Assembly: GCF_008122205.1 (NCBI RefSeq)
Contig: NZ_PHNJ01000009.1
Coordinates: 124,001-188,000 of the forward strand
DNA: 64,000 nucleotides
Direction: 5' to 3'
DNA from: Natronococcus pandeyae
GTDB lineage: Archaea > Halobacteriota > Halobacteria > Halobacteriales > Natrialbaceae
The position numbers were made by a program, and so were the translations under genes. The notes under the pieces are model-generated. The model was not told the origin of the DNA. It saw nothing but the letters and a program-made list of their open reading frames with translations, and searched no databases. Position 1 is the first letter of the stretch. Each line of letters starts with the position of its first letter. Shown here in pieces: positions 1-9,412 of this stretch.

Positions 1-179
1 CCATCGGCGGCGCGTTCACGATGGATCGCCACGACGTGGCGGCGCTCGCCGAGACGATGGATCCCGGATTCGTGTTGCCGATTCACTACGACACGTTCGA
101 GGCGCTCGAGACCGACGCGGAGGCGTTCGTCGTCGACGTCGCCACGCGGGGCGTGCCGGTCGTTCTGGACGACAACTAA
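1..179 (+). CDS. MBL-fold metal-dependent hydrolase, C-terminal end only
   Basis: An open frame enters from the left edge and ends at TAA 177-179, giving about 58 residues. The visible end contains LPIHYDTFEAL, which resembles the late PxHYxT segment of the UPF0173 family of metallo-beta-lactamase-fold hydrolases, where the histidine is a metal ligand. The substrate of these cytoplasmic hydrolases is unknown. The N-terminal HxHxDH metal site would lie outside the window, so the family call rests on this short tail only. Confidence 0.6.
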   Translation, partial: IGGAFTMDRHDVAALAETMDPGFVLPIHYDTFEALETDAEAFVVDVATRGVPVVLDDN

Positions 180-364
180 CGTTTCTCGAGATACGTTTTT
201 TCGCTGACCGAATTCCGACGATTTCCGCGAGTATATACGTTTTCTCGCGTATTTTTTGACAATGACCGTGATACACATTCGACATCATACACGTATCGGC
301 CGGATCGAAGTGCCGATCGACGAGCCGGCGGCCGGTGACATCTCTCGCTCCGCAGGCGTGTGAG

Positions 365-1717
365 ATGGCGGGAAAGACCGCCCTCGAGGAGGAGTCGTCC
401 GCGGAGCAACTCACGTATCCGGCCGCGGACTGGCGCGGCTTCTTCCGCGAGCACTTCGGACCGTCGATGCTCTGGGCGCTCATCGGCATCGGCGTCAGTC
501 ACATCGTGCTCGCCCCGACGCTGGGCGCGACGTTCGGGCTGTTCGCCATCTGGGTATTCGGGTTGATCTACCTCGCGAAGTACGGCGCCTGGGAGCTCGG
601 AATCAGATACAATTACGGCACGGGCAAGAACCCGGTCCAGGGCTACCGCAATCTTCCCGGGCCGAAAAACTGGGCTCTGTGGCTGTCGGTACTGGTCTTT
701 ACCGGGATGTACACCGCGATCACGGCGGCCGCCGGGATGAGCACGGCCGCGCTCGTCGCTGCGCTCACCGGCCTCGAGACGTCGATCGCGTTCGTTCTGC
801 TCATCGGATTCGCCGGCGCGCTCGTGATGTTCTCCCGATACAGTCTGCTCGAGAAGGTGCTGATCGGCTTTACGGCCGCGCTCGGCGTACTGTTGCTCCT
901 CGGCGTCGTCGTCGGCCCGCCGGAACCGGGGACGGCGACCGCGATGGCGTTTACTGTTCCGGATCTCACGGGGCCGGTGTTCGTCGGTCTGTTCGCCGCG
1001 GCGGCCGGTTTCGCCCCGTCCGGGTTCAGCACCACGGTTCTCGTCGGTAGCTGGAGTACGGCCAAGGGCGACGGCGCGAGCGAGCTCCGCGAGAAAGGAC
1101 TGGATCCGCGGGACCCGGCCTACCACGACTACATCCGGGCGTGGATCGCGACCGGGCGCCGCGACTTCAACATCGGTTACGCGTTCAGTTTCGCGCTGAT
1201 CACCGCCATGGTGGTCCTCGCGTCGAACGTGCTCTATCCGAATCCGCCGGAAGACGCTAACTTCGCGCTCGTGATCGGCGACATCCTGGGTGACTCGTTC
1301 GGCGAGTGGTCCTTCTACGCGATGCTGCTCGGCGGCTTCGCCGCGCTGTACTCGACCGTGATCACGCTGCTCGACGGCGCGTCGCGCGCGACCGCCGACA
1401 TCCTGCCGACGGCACTCGAGAACGAGGAGATGGACAGCGAGCCGATCCGAAAGGCCGTCGTGGTCGGGGTCGTCCTCGTGAGCAGCGTTACGGTCCTCTC
1501 GCTCGGGAACGTCCCGGTGACGCTCGTGTTGTTCGTCGCCGCGATTCTCGCGGTGACGGAGATTTTCTTCTATCCCGCCAACTGGTACATCGTCGAGAAC
1601 GAGCTTCCCGAGCCGTTTCGGCCGTCGCGGCGGTGGCACGCTTATTACGTGGTCAGTCTCGTCCTCGTCTCCATCTTCGGCTTGATGGGTGCGGCGGTCC
1701 GTCTCGGGTTTCTCTGA
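365..1717 (+). CDS. Nramp-like membrane transporter, divergent (copy 1)
   Basis: This is a 450-residue polytopic membrane protein with about 11 hydrophobic segments and a short soluble N-terminus. The order and spacing of the helices resemble the Nramp (SLC11) metal-ion transporter family that is widespread in haloarchaea. The two metal-binding signatures of classical Nramp are missing: the helix 1 DPGN is replaced by a GVSHIVLAP stretch and the helix 6 MPH by a GFAPSGFS stretch. Divalent-metal transport should therefore not be assumed. I chose ATG 365 because upstream residues add nothing hydrophobic; a GTG at 335 is an alternative. Two more relatives lie at 14300-15538 and 27061-28323. The fold family is likely, the substrate unknown. 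Confidence 0.7.
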   Translation: MAGKTALEEESSAEQLTYPAADWRGFFREHFGPSMLWALIGIGVSHIVLAPTLGATFGLFAIWVFGLIYLAKYGAWELGIRYNYGTGKNPVQGYRNLPGPKNWALWLSVLVFTGMYTAITAAAGMSTAALVAALTGLETSIAFVLLIGFAGALVMFSRYSLLEKVLIGFTAALGVLLLLGVVVGPPEPGTATAMAFTVPDLTGPVFVGLFAAAAGFAPSGFSTTVLVGSWSTAKGDGASELREKGLDPRDPAYHDYIRAWIATGRRDFNIGYAFSFALITAMVVLASNVLYPNPPEDANFALVIGDILGDSFGEWSFYAMLLGGFAALYSTVITLLDGASRATADILPTALENEEMDSEPIRKAVVVGVVLVSSVTVLSLGNVPVTLVLFVAAILAVTEIFFYPANWYIVENELPEPFRPSRRWHAYYVVSLVLVSIFGLMGAAVRLGFL

Positions 1718-1801
1718 CCGTCCCGGTTTTCGGTGTCTCTCGACGAGTTGGCGTTCCGATAGCTCCAAAACGTTAGTGTCGCTGCTGACCTGGGCTCGAG
1801 T

Positions 1802-2728
1802 ATGAGCGGGGACCGTCGCCGAGGACGAGAGCGCGGCCGGGGTAGGCTATACTGCTCGCACTGCGGCGAATCGCTCGAGCCGTCGATGAACTACTGTCCG
1901 TCCTGCGGTCGTCCGAGCGCCGATTCGTCGAGTTCCGGAACGATCGACACCGACGGCTCGAGTACCGGTACCGACGCGACGAGAAACCGGCCGGCGCTCG
2001 AGCGCCGCGTCGCGGCTGCGATGGCGGACGGCTGGGAACTCGAACACGACTTCGGCGACCACGTCGTCATGGTCCGGCGGACGGTCGGCGGCGTCAACGA
2101 CCACCTCGTCGTCGCCGCGCTGACGATCTGGTGGACGATGGGCCTCGGCAACGCGCTGTACGGACTCTACCGGTACGTCGGCGACGCCGAGCGAATGGTG
2201 TTGCGGGCCGATCAGTCCAGCGACGAAGCGGACCCGTCCGGATCGCGGTGGGACGCGGCGAGTCGACTCGGCGCCGCGGGCTGTCTGGCGACGGCGTTCG
2301 CCCTGGTGGGCTTGGCGGTCGTCTACGCGAGCGCCGCGGTCGCGCCGATCATCGTTGCGCTCGCGGTCGGACTCGCCACCGTCGGGCTCGGGCTCCTGCC
2401 GACGGTTCGCCGACGACTCGGCCGGCGCCGATCCGTAACGACGAACGGGTACGCCCGATCGGTCGACGAGCGAACGGTCGTCGACTACAACCGGCCGTGT
2501 GCGGCCTGTTCCGAGCCCGTCGGGCGCGGCCTCGAGCGGACCTACCGGAAAGGGTTCTACCTGCTCGGAATCCCGGTGACGATCTCCGAGGGACACAACT
2601 ACTACTGCCGACGGTGTGCGAACGCCGAGGCGACGCGCCCAACGGCAGCGAGGACGAGCGGTTCGTCGGAATCGGTCGACGAGGATTCGATTCCGACGAA
2701 TCGAGACGTCGAATCCAGCCACCGCTAA
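1802..2728 (+). CDS. Zinc-ribbon membrane protein, function unknown
   Basis: The 308-residue protein begins with a basic stretch and a zinc ribbon of two CxxC knuckles (Cys18/21 and Cys32/35). A linker and a domain with a VVMVRRTVGG core follow. Two or three hydrophobic segments lie near residues 95-115 and 155-200, and a second pair of CxxC motifs near residues 232 and 260 could form another zinc site. It is probably anchored in the cytoplasmic membrane with zinc knuckles on the cytoplasmic side. It stands alone between the Nramp-like gene and the PAP2 gene. Similar proteins are common in haloarchaea but no function is known to me. Confidence 0.7.
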   Translation: MSGDRRRGRERGRGRLYCSHCGESLEPSMNYCPSCGRPSADSSSSGTIDTDGSSTGTDATRNRPALERRVAAAMADGWELEHDFGDHVVMVRRTVGGVNDHLVVAALTIWWTMGLGNALYGLYRYVGDAERMVLRADQSSDEADPSGSRWDAASRLGAAGCLATAFALVGLAVVYASAAVAPIIVALAVGLATVGLGLLPTVRRRLGRRRSVTTNGYARSVDERTVVDYNRPCAACSEPVGRGLERTYRKGFYLLGIPVTISEGHNYYCRRCANAEATRPTAARTSGSSESVDEDSIPTNRDVESSHR

Positions 2729-2829
2729 CGCTTTCGCAGCTCCAGCGTCGCACGACCGTCCCTCGCTCGAGAGCGTCGTGAAGTCCTCCCGACGCGGCCT
2801 CTTTCTCTCTCGACGACGAACGAATCGAT

Positions 2830-3753
2830 ATGGACACCGGGACGCTCGAGAACATCTTCTTCGACGAGGCGACGAACGAGGCGGTCCGCGCATCGTTCCC
2901 CGAGCCTGCGATCCGGTTCTTCGAACTGGTCACACACCTCGGGGACGGGGCGACGCTGCTCCTCGTCGTCGCTCTCGTGTACTGGTTCGGTTCGCCGACG
3001 AAACAGCGAACGCGCGGGCTCGTCCTGGCGATCGCACTCGTCGCGCTGGCGGTCTCGGCCGGACTCAAAGGGAGCATCGACGCCGCTCGGCCGGAGGTCG
3101 CGTTCACCCACGCGACGTACAGCCCGTACAGTTTCCCGAGCGGTCACGCGCTCGGTTCTGCGGCGGTGTACAGTGCGGTCGCGGTCTACGGACGGCTCGG
3201 TACTCGAGGGCTGCGGTACGCAGTCGCCGGGGCGATCATCGTGCTCGTCGCGCTCTCCCGAATCGTTATCGGAGCTCACTTCCTCGGCGACGCCCTCGCG
3301 GGCGTCGTCCTCGGCCTCGGAATCGTCACCGCTATCTATTACCTCGATCCCGATCCCGAACCCCTGTTCCTCCTCGCCGGTGCGATCGCGATCGTCTCTT
3401 TCGCGTTCGGCTCGACCCACTACACGACGCTGACGACTGGCGCCGCGATCGGCGCGACCCTCGCCTGGCAGTACGCCGGTCGCCGTCAGTGGGCCCCCAG
3501 TGGAGCGTCGTTGCTCGTCCTCGGTCTCTGCTGTCTTCCGGCGCTGGTGGCACTGCGGCTGGTGACCGCGGGCTTGGACCTCCACTGGATCGTCGACGTG
3601 CTCGGCTACGCGGTGATTGTCGGGTTCTTCGTGCTGGTGCCGGCCGTCGGGGAGCGGCTCAACGATCGGCCGGCTGTCGTTCGACTGCAGTCACGGCTCC
3701 CGTTCGACGGCCGAACCGTCGATTCCGACCAGTTGTCGGGCTCTCGAGAGTGA
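2830..3753 (+). CDS. PAP2-family membrane phosphatase
   Basis: A 307-residue protein with the three motifs of the acid phosphatase/PAP2 superfamily: K-x6-RP at about residues 80-88 (KGSIDAARP), PSGH near 103-106, and SR-x5-H-x3-D from about residue 142 (SRIVIGAHFLGD). The PSGH histidine and the last histidine form the phosphoenzyme and acid-base pair in known members. Several transmembrane helices surround the motifs and extend to the C-terminus, as in integral-membrane lipid phosphatases. The likely role is dephosphorylation of a lipid such as a polyprenyl diphosphate or phosphatidic acid analogue; the substrate cannot be read from sequence. It is convergent with top6A. Confidence 0.85.
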   Translation: MDTGTLENIFFDEATNEAVRASFPEPAIRFFELVTHLGDGATLLLVVALVYWFGSPTKQRTRGLVLAIALVALAVSAGLKGSIDAARPEVAFTHATYSPYSFPSGHALGSAAVYSAVAVYGRLGTRGLRYAVAGAIIVLVALSRIVIGAHFLGDALAGVVLGLGIVTAIYYLDPDPEPLFLLAGAIAIVSFAFGSTHYTTLTTGAAIGATLAWQYAGRRQWAPSGASLLVLGLCCLPALVALRLVTAGLDLHWIVDVLGYAVIVGFFVLVPAVGERLNDRPAVVRLQSRLPFDGRTVDSDQLSGSRE

Positions 3754-3785
3754 CATCGAAGAACAGATTCGACCTCGCGAACCGT

Positions 3786-4877
3786 CTAAATGACGTTCAT
3801 CTCACTGAGACGCTCCGGAAGATACGTATCCGTCACGAAGTCCAGTCCTCGGGCTGCCAGTGACTGCTGTTCGGACTTCTTCTCGATCTCGAGTTGCAGT
3901 TCGATCTGTTCCTCCCAGTAGTCGGTCTGGAAGCGCGGGTCCTCGAGTTCGCTCTCCAAAGCGTTGATGTCCGAGTCCGAGAGCGGGTCGGTCGGCAGGT
4001 CGTACTCGACGATGTCGGCCGGCTGGATCCCGATATACTGTGCTTCGGGCGTCGCGAGGTACTCCGAGAGGTGGGCCGACTTGATCGAGCCGTAGGCGAT
4101 CGAGCCGTAGATCCGGTACGACCACGGGTCACCGTCGGCGAAGACCGTCACCGGCAGATCGAGTTCGTCGTGGAGTCGTTTGGTGATCCGTCGGGTCGCC
4201 CGTGCGGGCTGTCCCTTGAGGTGGACGATCAGGGCATTGTACTCCTCGTCGAAGCCGTTTTCGACGAGCCGGTCGCGCATCCCACCGGTCTCCACGGCGA
4301 GGATGAAGTCGGCGTCGTTGTCGAGGAACTCGATCGTGTCCGGATTGTTCGGGATCTGGTAGCCACCTTCGCCGACGTCCTTCTGACAGTGGATCTCGCG
4401 CTCGCCGCGGCGAGTCTGCTCGCGGAGGTGGAGCGGCCCCATGATCGTCGCCCCCGACTCCTCCGGACGCATGTGGAAGTCCTCGCGGGTGACCTCGGAG
4501 ACGATCTCCAGGTCCTCGATCAACCCGTTGGACTCGTCCTGGTCGTTGAACTGGGCTTCCTCGTTGTCCCAGCTCTCGGAGAGGTAGTAGAGTTCACGCA
4601 GCGTCGACGAGCGGTCTTCCTCGAGCTGATTCGCCAGGAACTCGATCGTGTAGACGGCCTTCAGGAGCTTTCTGGCGCCGCGGACGGAGTTCGCCGAGCG
4701 CGTCGACTCCCGGTCGCCGTACACCCAGACGTCCATCTCCTCGTCGTACTCGATGTTGTTCTTCGTCCGCGTCGGCACGGACATGTGGGGGATCTCGCCC
4801 AGTTCGAACTGGTCGTAGAACTGTGCTGCGAGATCGAGCAGCTGTTCTTTCGCCTGCTGGTCGTTTTCTGCACTCAT
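3786..4877 (-). CDS. top6A: DNA topoisomerase VI subunit A
   Basis: A 363-residue cleavage subunit of the type IIB topoisomerase, the Spo11 homologue. The catalytic tyrosine lies in RELYYLSES of the 5Y-CAP/winged-helix domain. The Toprim metal-binding residues are seen as an acidic residue in LAVETGG and as the ADGDPW motif. The A subunit forms the tyrosine-DNA link and passes one duplex through another; ATP is used by subunit B. The ATG at 4877 overlaps the top6B stop by four bases (ATGA), so the two are translationally coupled. Length is usual for haloarchaea. Many haloarchaea have gyrB-gyrA directly beside top6B-top6A; here they lie about 8.5 kb apart. Confidence 0.97.
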   Translation of the reverse strand: MSAENDQQAKEQLLDLAAQFYDQFELGEIPHMSVPTRTKNNIEYDEEMDVWVYGDRESTRSANSVRGARKLLKAVYTIEFLANQLEEDRSSTLRELYYLSESWDNEEAQFNDQDESNGLIEDLEIVSEVTREDFHMRPEESGATIMGPLHLREQTRRGEREIHCQKDVGEGGYQIPNNPDTIEFLDNDADFILAVETGGMRDRLVENGFDEEYNALIVHLKGQPARATRRITKRLHDELDLPVTVFADGDPWSYRIYGSIAYGSIKSAHLSEYLATPEAQYIGIQPADIVEYDLPTDPLSDSDINALESELEDPRFQTDYWEEQIELQLEIEKKSEQQSLAARGLDFVTDTYLPERLSEMNVI

Positions 4878-7327
4878 TGGTCTGTTACGGTGAGTTTCTC
4901 GCTTTCGACGCCCTTTACGTCGAGATCGAACGACGCGTCGTCGTCGACCTCGTACTCGAGGACGGCCTCGCCCTCGCTCGAGATCTCGGGTTCCCACTTG
5001 ACGAACCACTCGCCGTCCATCTCGACGGCGGTCGCACCGTCCGAGAGGTTGCGTGGCTCGGAGGTCACGATATCGGTGACCTCGAGGGATTCGTTCGTAC
5101 TCGAGTGGTTCTCGACGACGAGCGAGACGCCCTGGCCGTCGCCGTTCGCCTCCGTGTGGCGCTCGACGAGCACGTTGTTCATGATGCGGGCGATCGCGTC
5201 GTCGATGTCGGGTTCGTCCCGGCCCGTGACTTCGGCGACCTTCTCGGCCATCTCCGGGAGAATCGTCCCGAGGACGTTCTGTTTCTTTCGGCGCTTCTCC
5301 ATCGAGCGGCGCTTGTTGAGGTAGCTTTTCAGTTCGCGTGCGGCCTCACGGATCGCGAGTTCGATCTCGTCTTCGATCTCGGGAACGTTGGCGACGGCGT
5401 CCTTGGACTCGCTCGTGAAGGGGACGTTCGTCGAGGCGACGTGGACCATGATCACGGCGGGGCCGTTCGGCAGGCCGGAGCCGCCGGGTTGATCGAGCCC
5501 GTAGTTGCGCCAGCCGATCGACTTGACCACGTCGGTCGTGGCACACGCGCCGCGCTGGTAGACGAGCGGCACGCGGTTGGCGAAGCGGAGCACGTCGGCC
5601 CCACCCTCGGCCGGAATCTCGCCGCCGTAGGCGATGCCCGCCTCGACGATGAACGGATCGCCGGAGTGAACCTCCGCGTCGCGGGTCGCCGCGGCGTAGA
5701 AGTCCGCGTCGAACTCCTTCTCGAGGCCGGCCTGGATGAGCTCGTCGGTGATCGGGGAGAGACACCGGGTCGGCGGTGCCATGATGTCGGTCGCGCGCAT
5801 TCCGTCGACGAGGTCGCTGGTCGCGTCGCGGTCACCCTCGAGTTCCCGGACGAGCGGCGGATCGTCGGGAACGGTCAGCATGACGTTCCAGATGGCTTCC
5901 GTCACGTTCTCGCGGGCGGTATCGCCGAAGGAGACGTCGTCGTACTCCTCGGTGAGGTCCGCGGCCCGGTCGACGTGCTCGCGGAGTTGCCGTCGGGTGA
6001 GTCGGTGCCGATCGTCCTCTTCGTCCTCGAACTTTGCCGCGAGCCGGCCGGCGAAGGCGTGGATCACCTCGTCGTCCTTCCGAGTGCTCGTCGCCGCGTC
6101 CGCGAGTTCGTAACAGTCGGTTACGAGTCGCGACTCCTCGACTACGTCCTCGTCCGGCTCGGCCGTATCCTCGGGTGCATCGATCAGCGCGCGCCAGACG
6201 GCGTCGACGGCGTGTTCCTGGACCGTCTCGCCGAACGCGGTCCCGTGCTCGTCTTCGGTGCGATCGGCGGCCGTCTCGACGATGTCGACCAGTTCGTGGT
6301 GAGCGATCCGGTCGTGATCGTCGACGGCCGCCGCGATAGCGTCGGCGAAGGCGGCCGTCGCCTCGGCGCCCTTGTTCGCGGTCGCATCCGAGACGAGCGT
6401 CTCCAGATCGATCGCTTCGTGACTCGCGGGCGGCTGCCAACGCATCTCCCGCCCGTAGTGGCGGTCACGGAAGGCGTCGATGACCGAGTCGGCTGTCTTC
6501 TTTCCGACGCGGGTAAACTCCTCCTGCAGGAAGCCGGAGATGGTCTGGGAGTCCGTTGCCGCCAGCATCTTGATTACCGTCCCGAGTTCGACCCCGTGGG
6601 GGTGGGGGCGAATCTCCTCGGTCTCCTCCGGAAGCTGGTCCGTCGCCCGCTCGAACTTGAAGTGGGCGTTCGGCTCGCGGAGTTCGAGTCGCGCGTGGGG
6701 GTTGACGACCGCCGTGTGTTTGATATAGTCGTGAAGCTGCTGGCGGGCGCGCATGTTCCCCTCCATCTCGAGTTCGATGCGGGTCCCGTGCGGGCGGTCC
6801 CAGGAGGTGGTCTCCTCGACGCTGATCTCGGGCTCGTTCTCGTCGGTGTCGATGATGAGTTCGAAGTACTCAGCCTCGCTCGAACCCTGGGTGCGACTGG
6901 TGATCTTTGCGGGTTTGCCGCTGGTCAGCTGGGAGTAGAGGACGGCCGCAGAGATGCCGATCCCCTGCTGTCCGCGGGACTGTTCGCGGGCGTGGAAGCG
7001 AGAACCGTAGAGAAGTTTCCCGAAGACCTTCGGGAGCGATTCCTTCGTCAGTCCGGGACCGTTGTCCTCGACGATCAGCTTGTAGTAGTCGCCCGACTCC
7101 TGGATCTCGACGTAGATGTCCGGGAGGATGCCAGCCTCCTCGGCGGCGTCCAGGGCGTTGTCGACGGCCTCCTTGACGGCCGTCACGAGGCCTCGAGCGC
7201 CGCTGTCGAAGCCGAGCATGTGCTTGTTCTTCTCGAAGAACTCGGCGATGGAGATCGCTTGCTGGCTCTCTGCCAGCTCCTCGGCGATCCCCGACTCGTC
7301 ACCGAGTGTCGACTGGAACGACGTCAT
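4874..7327 (-). CDS. top6B: DNA topoisomerase VI subunit B
   Basis: An 817-residue GHKL ATPase subunit. The ATP-binding motifs are EAVDNALDA (N box), VEDNGPGL and [12 protein letters not shown] binding closes the dimer gate and drives strand passage by the A subunit. The protein is much longer than the roughly 530-residue enzymes of other archaea. Extra sequence lies between the H2TH region and the transducer, and about residues 325-395 and 425-495 look like two copies of one acidic helical unit (see findings). The conserved transducer follows, with [11 protein letters not shown] and the [17 protein letters not shown] stretch. The stop overlaps the top6A start. Confidence 0.97.
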   Translation of the reverse strand: MTSFQSTLGDESGIAEELAESQQAISIAEFFEKNKHMLGFDSGARGLVTAVKEAVDNALDAAEEAGILPDIYVEIQESGDYYKLIVEDNGPGLTKESLPKVFGKLLYGSRFHAREQSRGQQGIGISAAVLYSQLTSGKPAKITSRTQGSSEAEYFELIIDTDENEPEISVEETTSWDRPHGTRIELEMEGNMRARQQLHDYIKHTAVVNPHARLELREPNAHFKFERATDQLPEETEEIRPHPHGVELGTVIKMLAATDSQTISGFLQEEFTRVGKKTADSVIDAFRDRHYGREMRWQPPASHEAIDLETLVSDATANKGAEATAAFADAIAAAVDDHDRIAHHELVDIVETAADRTEDEHGTAFGETVQEHAVDAVWRALIDAPEDTAEPDEDVVEESRLVTDCYELADAATSTRKDDEVIHAFAGRLAAKFEDEEDDRHRLTRRQLREHVDRAADLTEEYDDVSFGDTARENVTEAIWNVMLTVPDDPPLVRELEGDRDATSDLVDGMRATDIMAPPTRCLSPITDELIQAGLEKEFDADFYAAATRDAEVHSGDPFIVEAGIAYGGEIPAEGGADVLRFANRVPLVYQRGACATTDVVKSIGWRNYGLDQPGGSGLPNGPAVIMVHVASTNVPFTSESKDAVANVPEIEDEIELAIREAARELKSYLNKRRSMEKRRKKQNVLGTILPEMAEKVAEVTGRDEPDIDDAIARIMNNVLVERHTEANGDGQGVSLVVENHSSTNESLEVTDIVTSEPRNLSDGATAVEMDGEWFVKWEPEISSEGEAVLEYEVDDDASFDLDVKGVESEKLTVTDQ

Positions 7328-7384
7328 CGTCTCCTCATACTAACGGCGGGGGTAAAAGGTGTACGCTACCGCGGTGAAAGTAAA

Positions 7385-8434
7385 CTACCGCGGGTCGTTC
7401 TCCTTGTCAGCGTCCTCCGGTCTCGGAACGGACTCCCGACCCTCGATCGATGGCCAGCGCCAGGCGTCGGCGCGAACGACCCCCAGGAGGTTCTTCCGGC
7501 GGTGTGTCAGCTCCTCGAGTGCGTCCTCGAACTCCTCGTCGTCGACGGTCGGAATCTCCTCCTCGCGGAGCCGGTCGAGATCCGGCGGCGGCGGCACCTC
7601 GTCGGACGGTTCGATGAACGCGGTTTCGAGCGTGTCGAGGTAGCTGTCCGTGCTCGACCTGGCGTTCTCGACCAGCGCGGGATTGAGCTGGGCGTCTTCC
7701 TCGACGCCGTAGCGAAAGAGCGTCAGGGCTTCGTCGAAGATCGGGACCGCCATCGCCGAGGCGCGCTTGCCGCGTTCGCTGTGATAGTAGTGGAGGATCG
7801 GATAGGCCTTGTGCTGGTCGGCGAGGTGGGAGAGATCCGAGGCGAGCGATTCCACGGGCAGGTCGAGGCCGCGAAACTCCTCCTCGGTCCAGCCGGCCCG
7901 GACGAACGCTTCGCTTCGCTCGCCGAGGCCGGTGACGCTGTTCGCGAACGCTCGCTTGTCCGAGACGGCGCCGAGAACCGTGAGCACGTAGGACACCCCC
8001 AGCGTGACGAACGCCATTCCGGTGGCGGTGGTAAAGGAACTCGCGATCTCCCAGCCGCTTGTCGTGGGCGTGTAATCGCCGTTTCCGTTCGTGAACATCG
8101 TGTAGGCGACGTAGTAGAACCGGCCCGACCAGTCGGCAGCTTCCCCGGTGTGCGTGCTGATGAGGGCCGTCTCGTCGCCGGCGAAGAGGAAGGTCCAGCC
8201 GACCCAGAGCAGCGCGATCCACATCGCGAGCGTGAGCGCGAGGATGACCGGACCGGCGGTGCTCAGCACTTTCGGGTGATCGTCGCTCGAGAACCGGAGC
8301 CCCTGCCAGATTGCCGTCGTCAATCGGCCAGAGAGCGGGCCGGAGCCGCCGTCGACCCAGAGCGTCGTCCAGATGATGTCGACGACGACGGCGATCAGTA
8401 CGACGATCCCGATCGCGAAGTACAGCGGTTGCAT
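7385..8434 (-). CDS. Two-helix ion channel protein with unusual GNGD filter
   Basis: A 349-residue protein with four predicted membrane segments in the first 175 residues and a soluble, mostly helical C-terminal half. Between the last two membrane segments sits FTNGNGDYTP, which matches a potassium-channel pore loop with the usual GYGD changed to GNGD. No RCK/TrkA NAD-binding domain is visible; the C-terminus is acidic and ends in a charged tail. ATG 8434 was preferred because it starts directly before the first hydrophobic helix; an upstream ATG at 8449 adds only five residues. It lies upstream of top6B on the same strand but separated by about 57 bases, so co-transcription is uncertain. Ion selectivity is uncertain given the altered filter. 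Confidence 0.75.
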   Translation of the reverse strand: MQPLYFAIGIVVLIAVVVDIIWTTLWVDGGSGPLSGRLTTAIWQGLRFSSDDHPKVLSTAGPVILALTLAMWIALLWVGWTFLFAGDETALISTHTGEAADWSGRFYYVAYTMFTNGNGDYTPTTSGWEIASSFTTATGMAFVTLGVSYVLTVLGAVSDKRAFANSVTGLGERSEAFVRAGWTEEEFRGLDLPVESLASDLSHLADQHKAYPILHYYHSERGKRASAMAVPIFDEALTLFRYGVEEDAQLNPALVENARSSTDSYLDTLETAFIEPSDEVPPPPDLDRLREEEIPTVDDEEFEDALEELTHRRKNLLGVVRADAWRWPSIEGRESVPRPEDADKENDPR

Positions 8435-8566
8435 TTTCTCGTGGTACACGTCCCAGCCCCGTCAACGACAGCCCGGTTACTGCACGTGCTTTTCAGTCAG
8501 TCCGCGAATCGGCCGTCGGCGAACCGTGACGGCACGTTCATGTCACTGTCCGCCAACTCGTTTCGT

Positions 8567-9328
8567 ATGCGCGAGTTTGCGTTCACGGTCGTCTACGAGC
8601 GCGGGGCGGACCACCTGATGGACGTCTTCATCGACCACCCGCAACTGTACGCGCAGACGATCTCCTGTCACGCGACCGAAGACACCATGTGGCGGGTGGA
8701 CGAGGTAACCGGTCCCCGGGAGGCGCTCGAGGCCTACGACGACTGCCTCGACGGGATCGACCGCTGCTCGAGCGTTCGAGGAATGGGCGGCTGCGCCATC
8801 GACTGGACGTACGACGTGCTCGCGGACCGACCGACGAGCCGGCTCATCTACTCGCGCCAGTCTGAAGGAGACGGCTGCCGGTCGATCCCCTACCTCGCGG
8901 CGAAACACCTTGGCGACGGCGTGCTGTGCCGGGCCGAACAGCACGAACGCGAGTACCGGTGGCGGCTCCTCGCAGAGGACGACACGGCGATGGGTGCGAT
9001 CTACGACGAACTCGACGCGAACCTTCGAGACGGGCTCGAGTTGACGTTCGAACGCGTCAGCCGCCCGATCGAGTGGGGTGGCGAGCGCGTCACTGGCTCC
9101 GATCTGCCCTACGAACAGCGCGAGGCCCTCGAACTCGCCGTCGAGTACGGCTACTACGACGCGCCACGACGGCGGTCGCTCCAGGAAATTGCCGACGCGG
9201 AAGGCATCCCGACGTCGACCCTCCAGTACCGACTGACCCGGGCCGAAGCGTGGCTCGCCAGAAGTTTCCTCTCGAACACGAAGAGAACACCGACGACGGG
9301 ACCGGTGCCGACCGCGGACGACGACTAG
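8567..9328 (+). CDS. HTH-10 (bacterio-opsin activator-like) regulator
   Basis: A 253-residue predicted DNA-binding protein. The N-terminal 170 residues form a sensor-like domain typical of the bat/HTH-10 family. The C-terminus has the HTH-10 signature: LPYEQREALELAVEYGYYDAP, then the helix-turn-helix LQEIADAEGIPTSTLQYRL and a final helix. Such regulators are abundant in haloarchaea and mostly control neighbouring or metabolic genes; the effector is unknown. ATG 8567 fits the family start; ATG 8540 in frame would add nine residues. The gene lies 84 bases upstream of the Tat amidohydrolase gene on the same strand, which is a possible target. Confidence 0.85.
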   Translation: MREFAFTVVYERGADHLMDVFIDHPQLYAQTISCHATEDTMWRVDEVTGPREALEAYDDCLDGIDRCSSVRGMGGCAIDWTYDVLADRPTSRLIYSRQSEGDGCRSIPYLAAKHLGDGVLCRAEQHEREYRWRLLAEDDTAMGAIYDELDANLRDGLELTFERVSRPIEWGGERVTGSDLPYEQREALELAVEYGYYDAPRRRSLQEIADAEGIPTSTLQYRLTRAEAWLARSFLSNTKRTPTTGPVPTADDD

Positions 9329-9412
9329 CGAGCGCGGTTCCGTGCGCCGGTTGGTATATTCCAAAGCAACGCACACCTGGAAGCGACCGCTACCTCGAGC
9401 CGGAGATCAACT

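Noticed and set aside
176-1768. Arg/Glu-rich open frame antisense to the first Nramp-like gene
   Set aside because: It is a shadow of the transporter; no domain or ribosome-binding site.
4823-8540. Very long open frame antisense to topoisomerase VI B and the channel gene, running into the HTH-10 gene
   Set aside because: High GC content leaves few stops on the opposite strand. The frame has no recognisable domain before the true HTH-10 start and lies fully over well supported genes.
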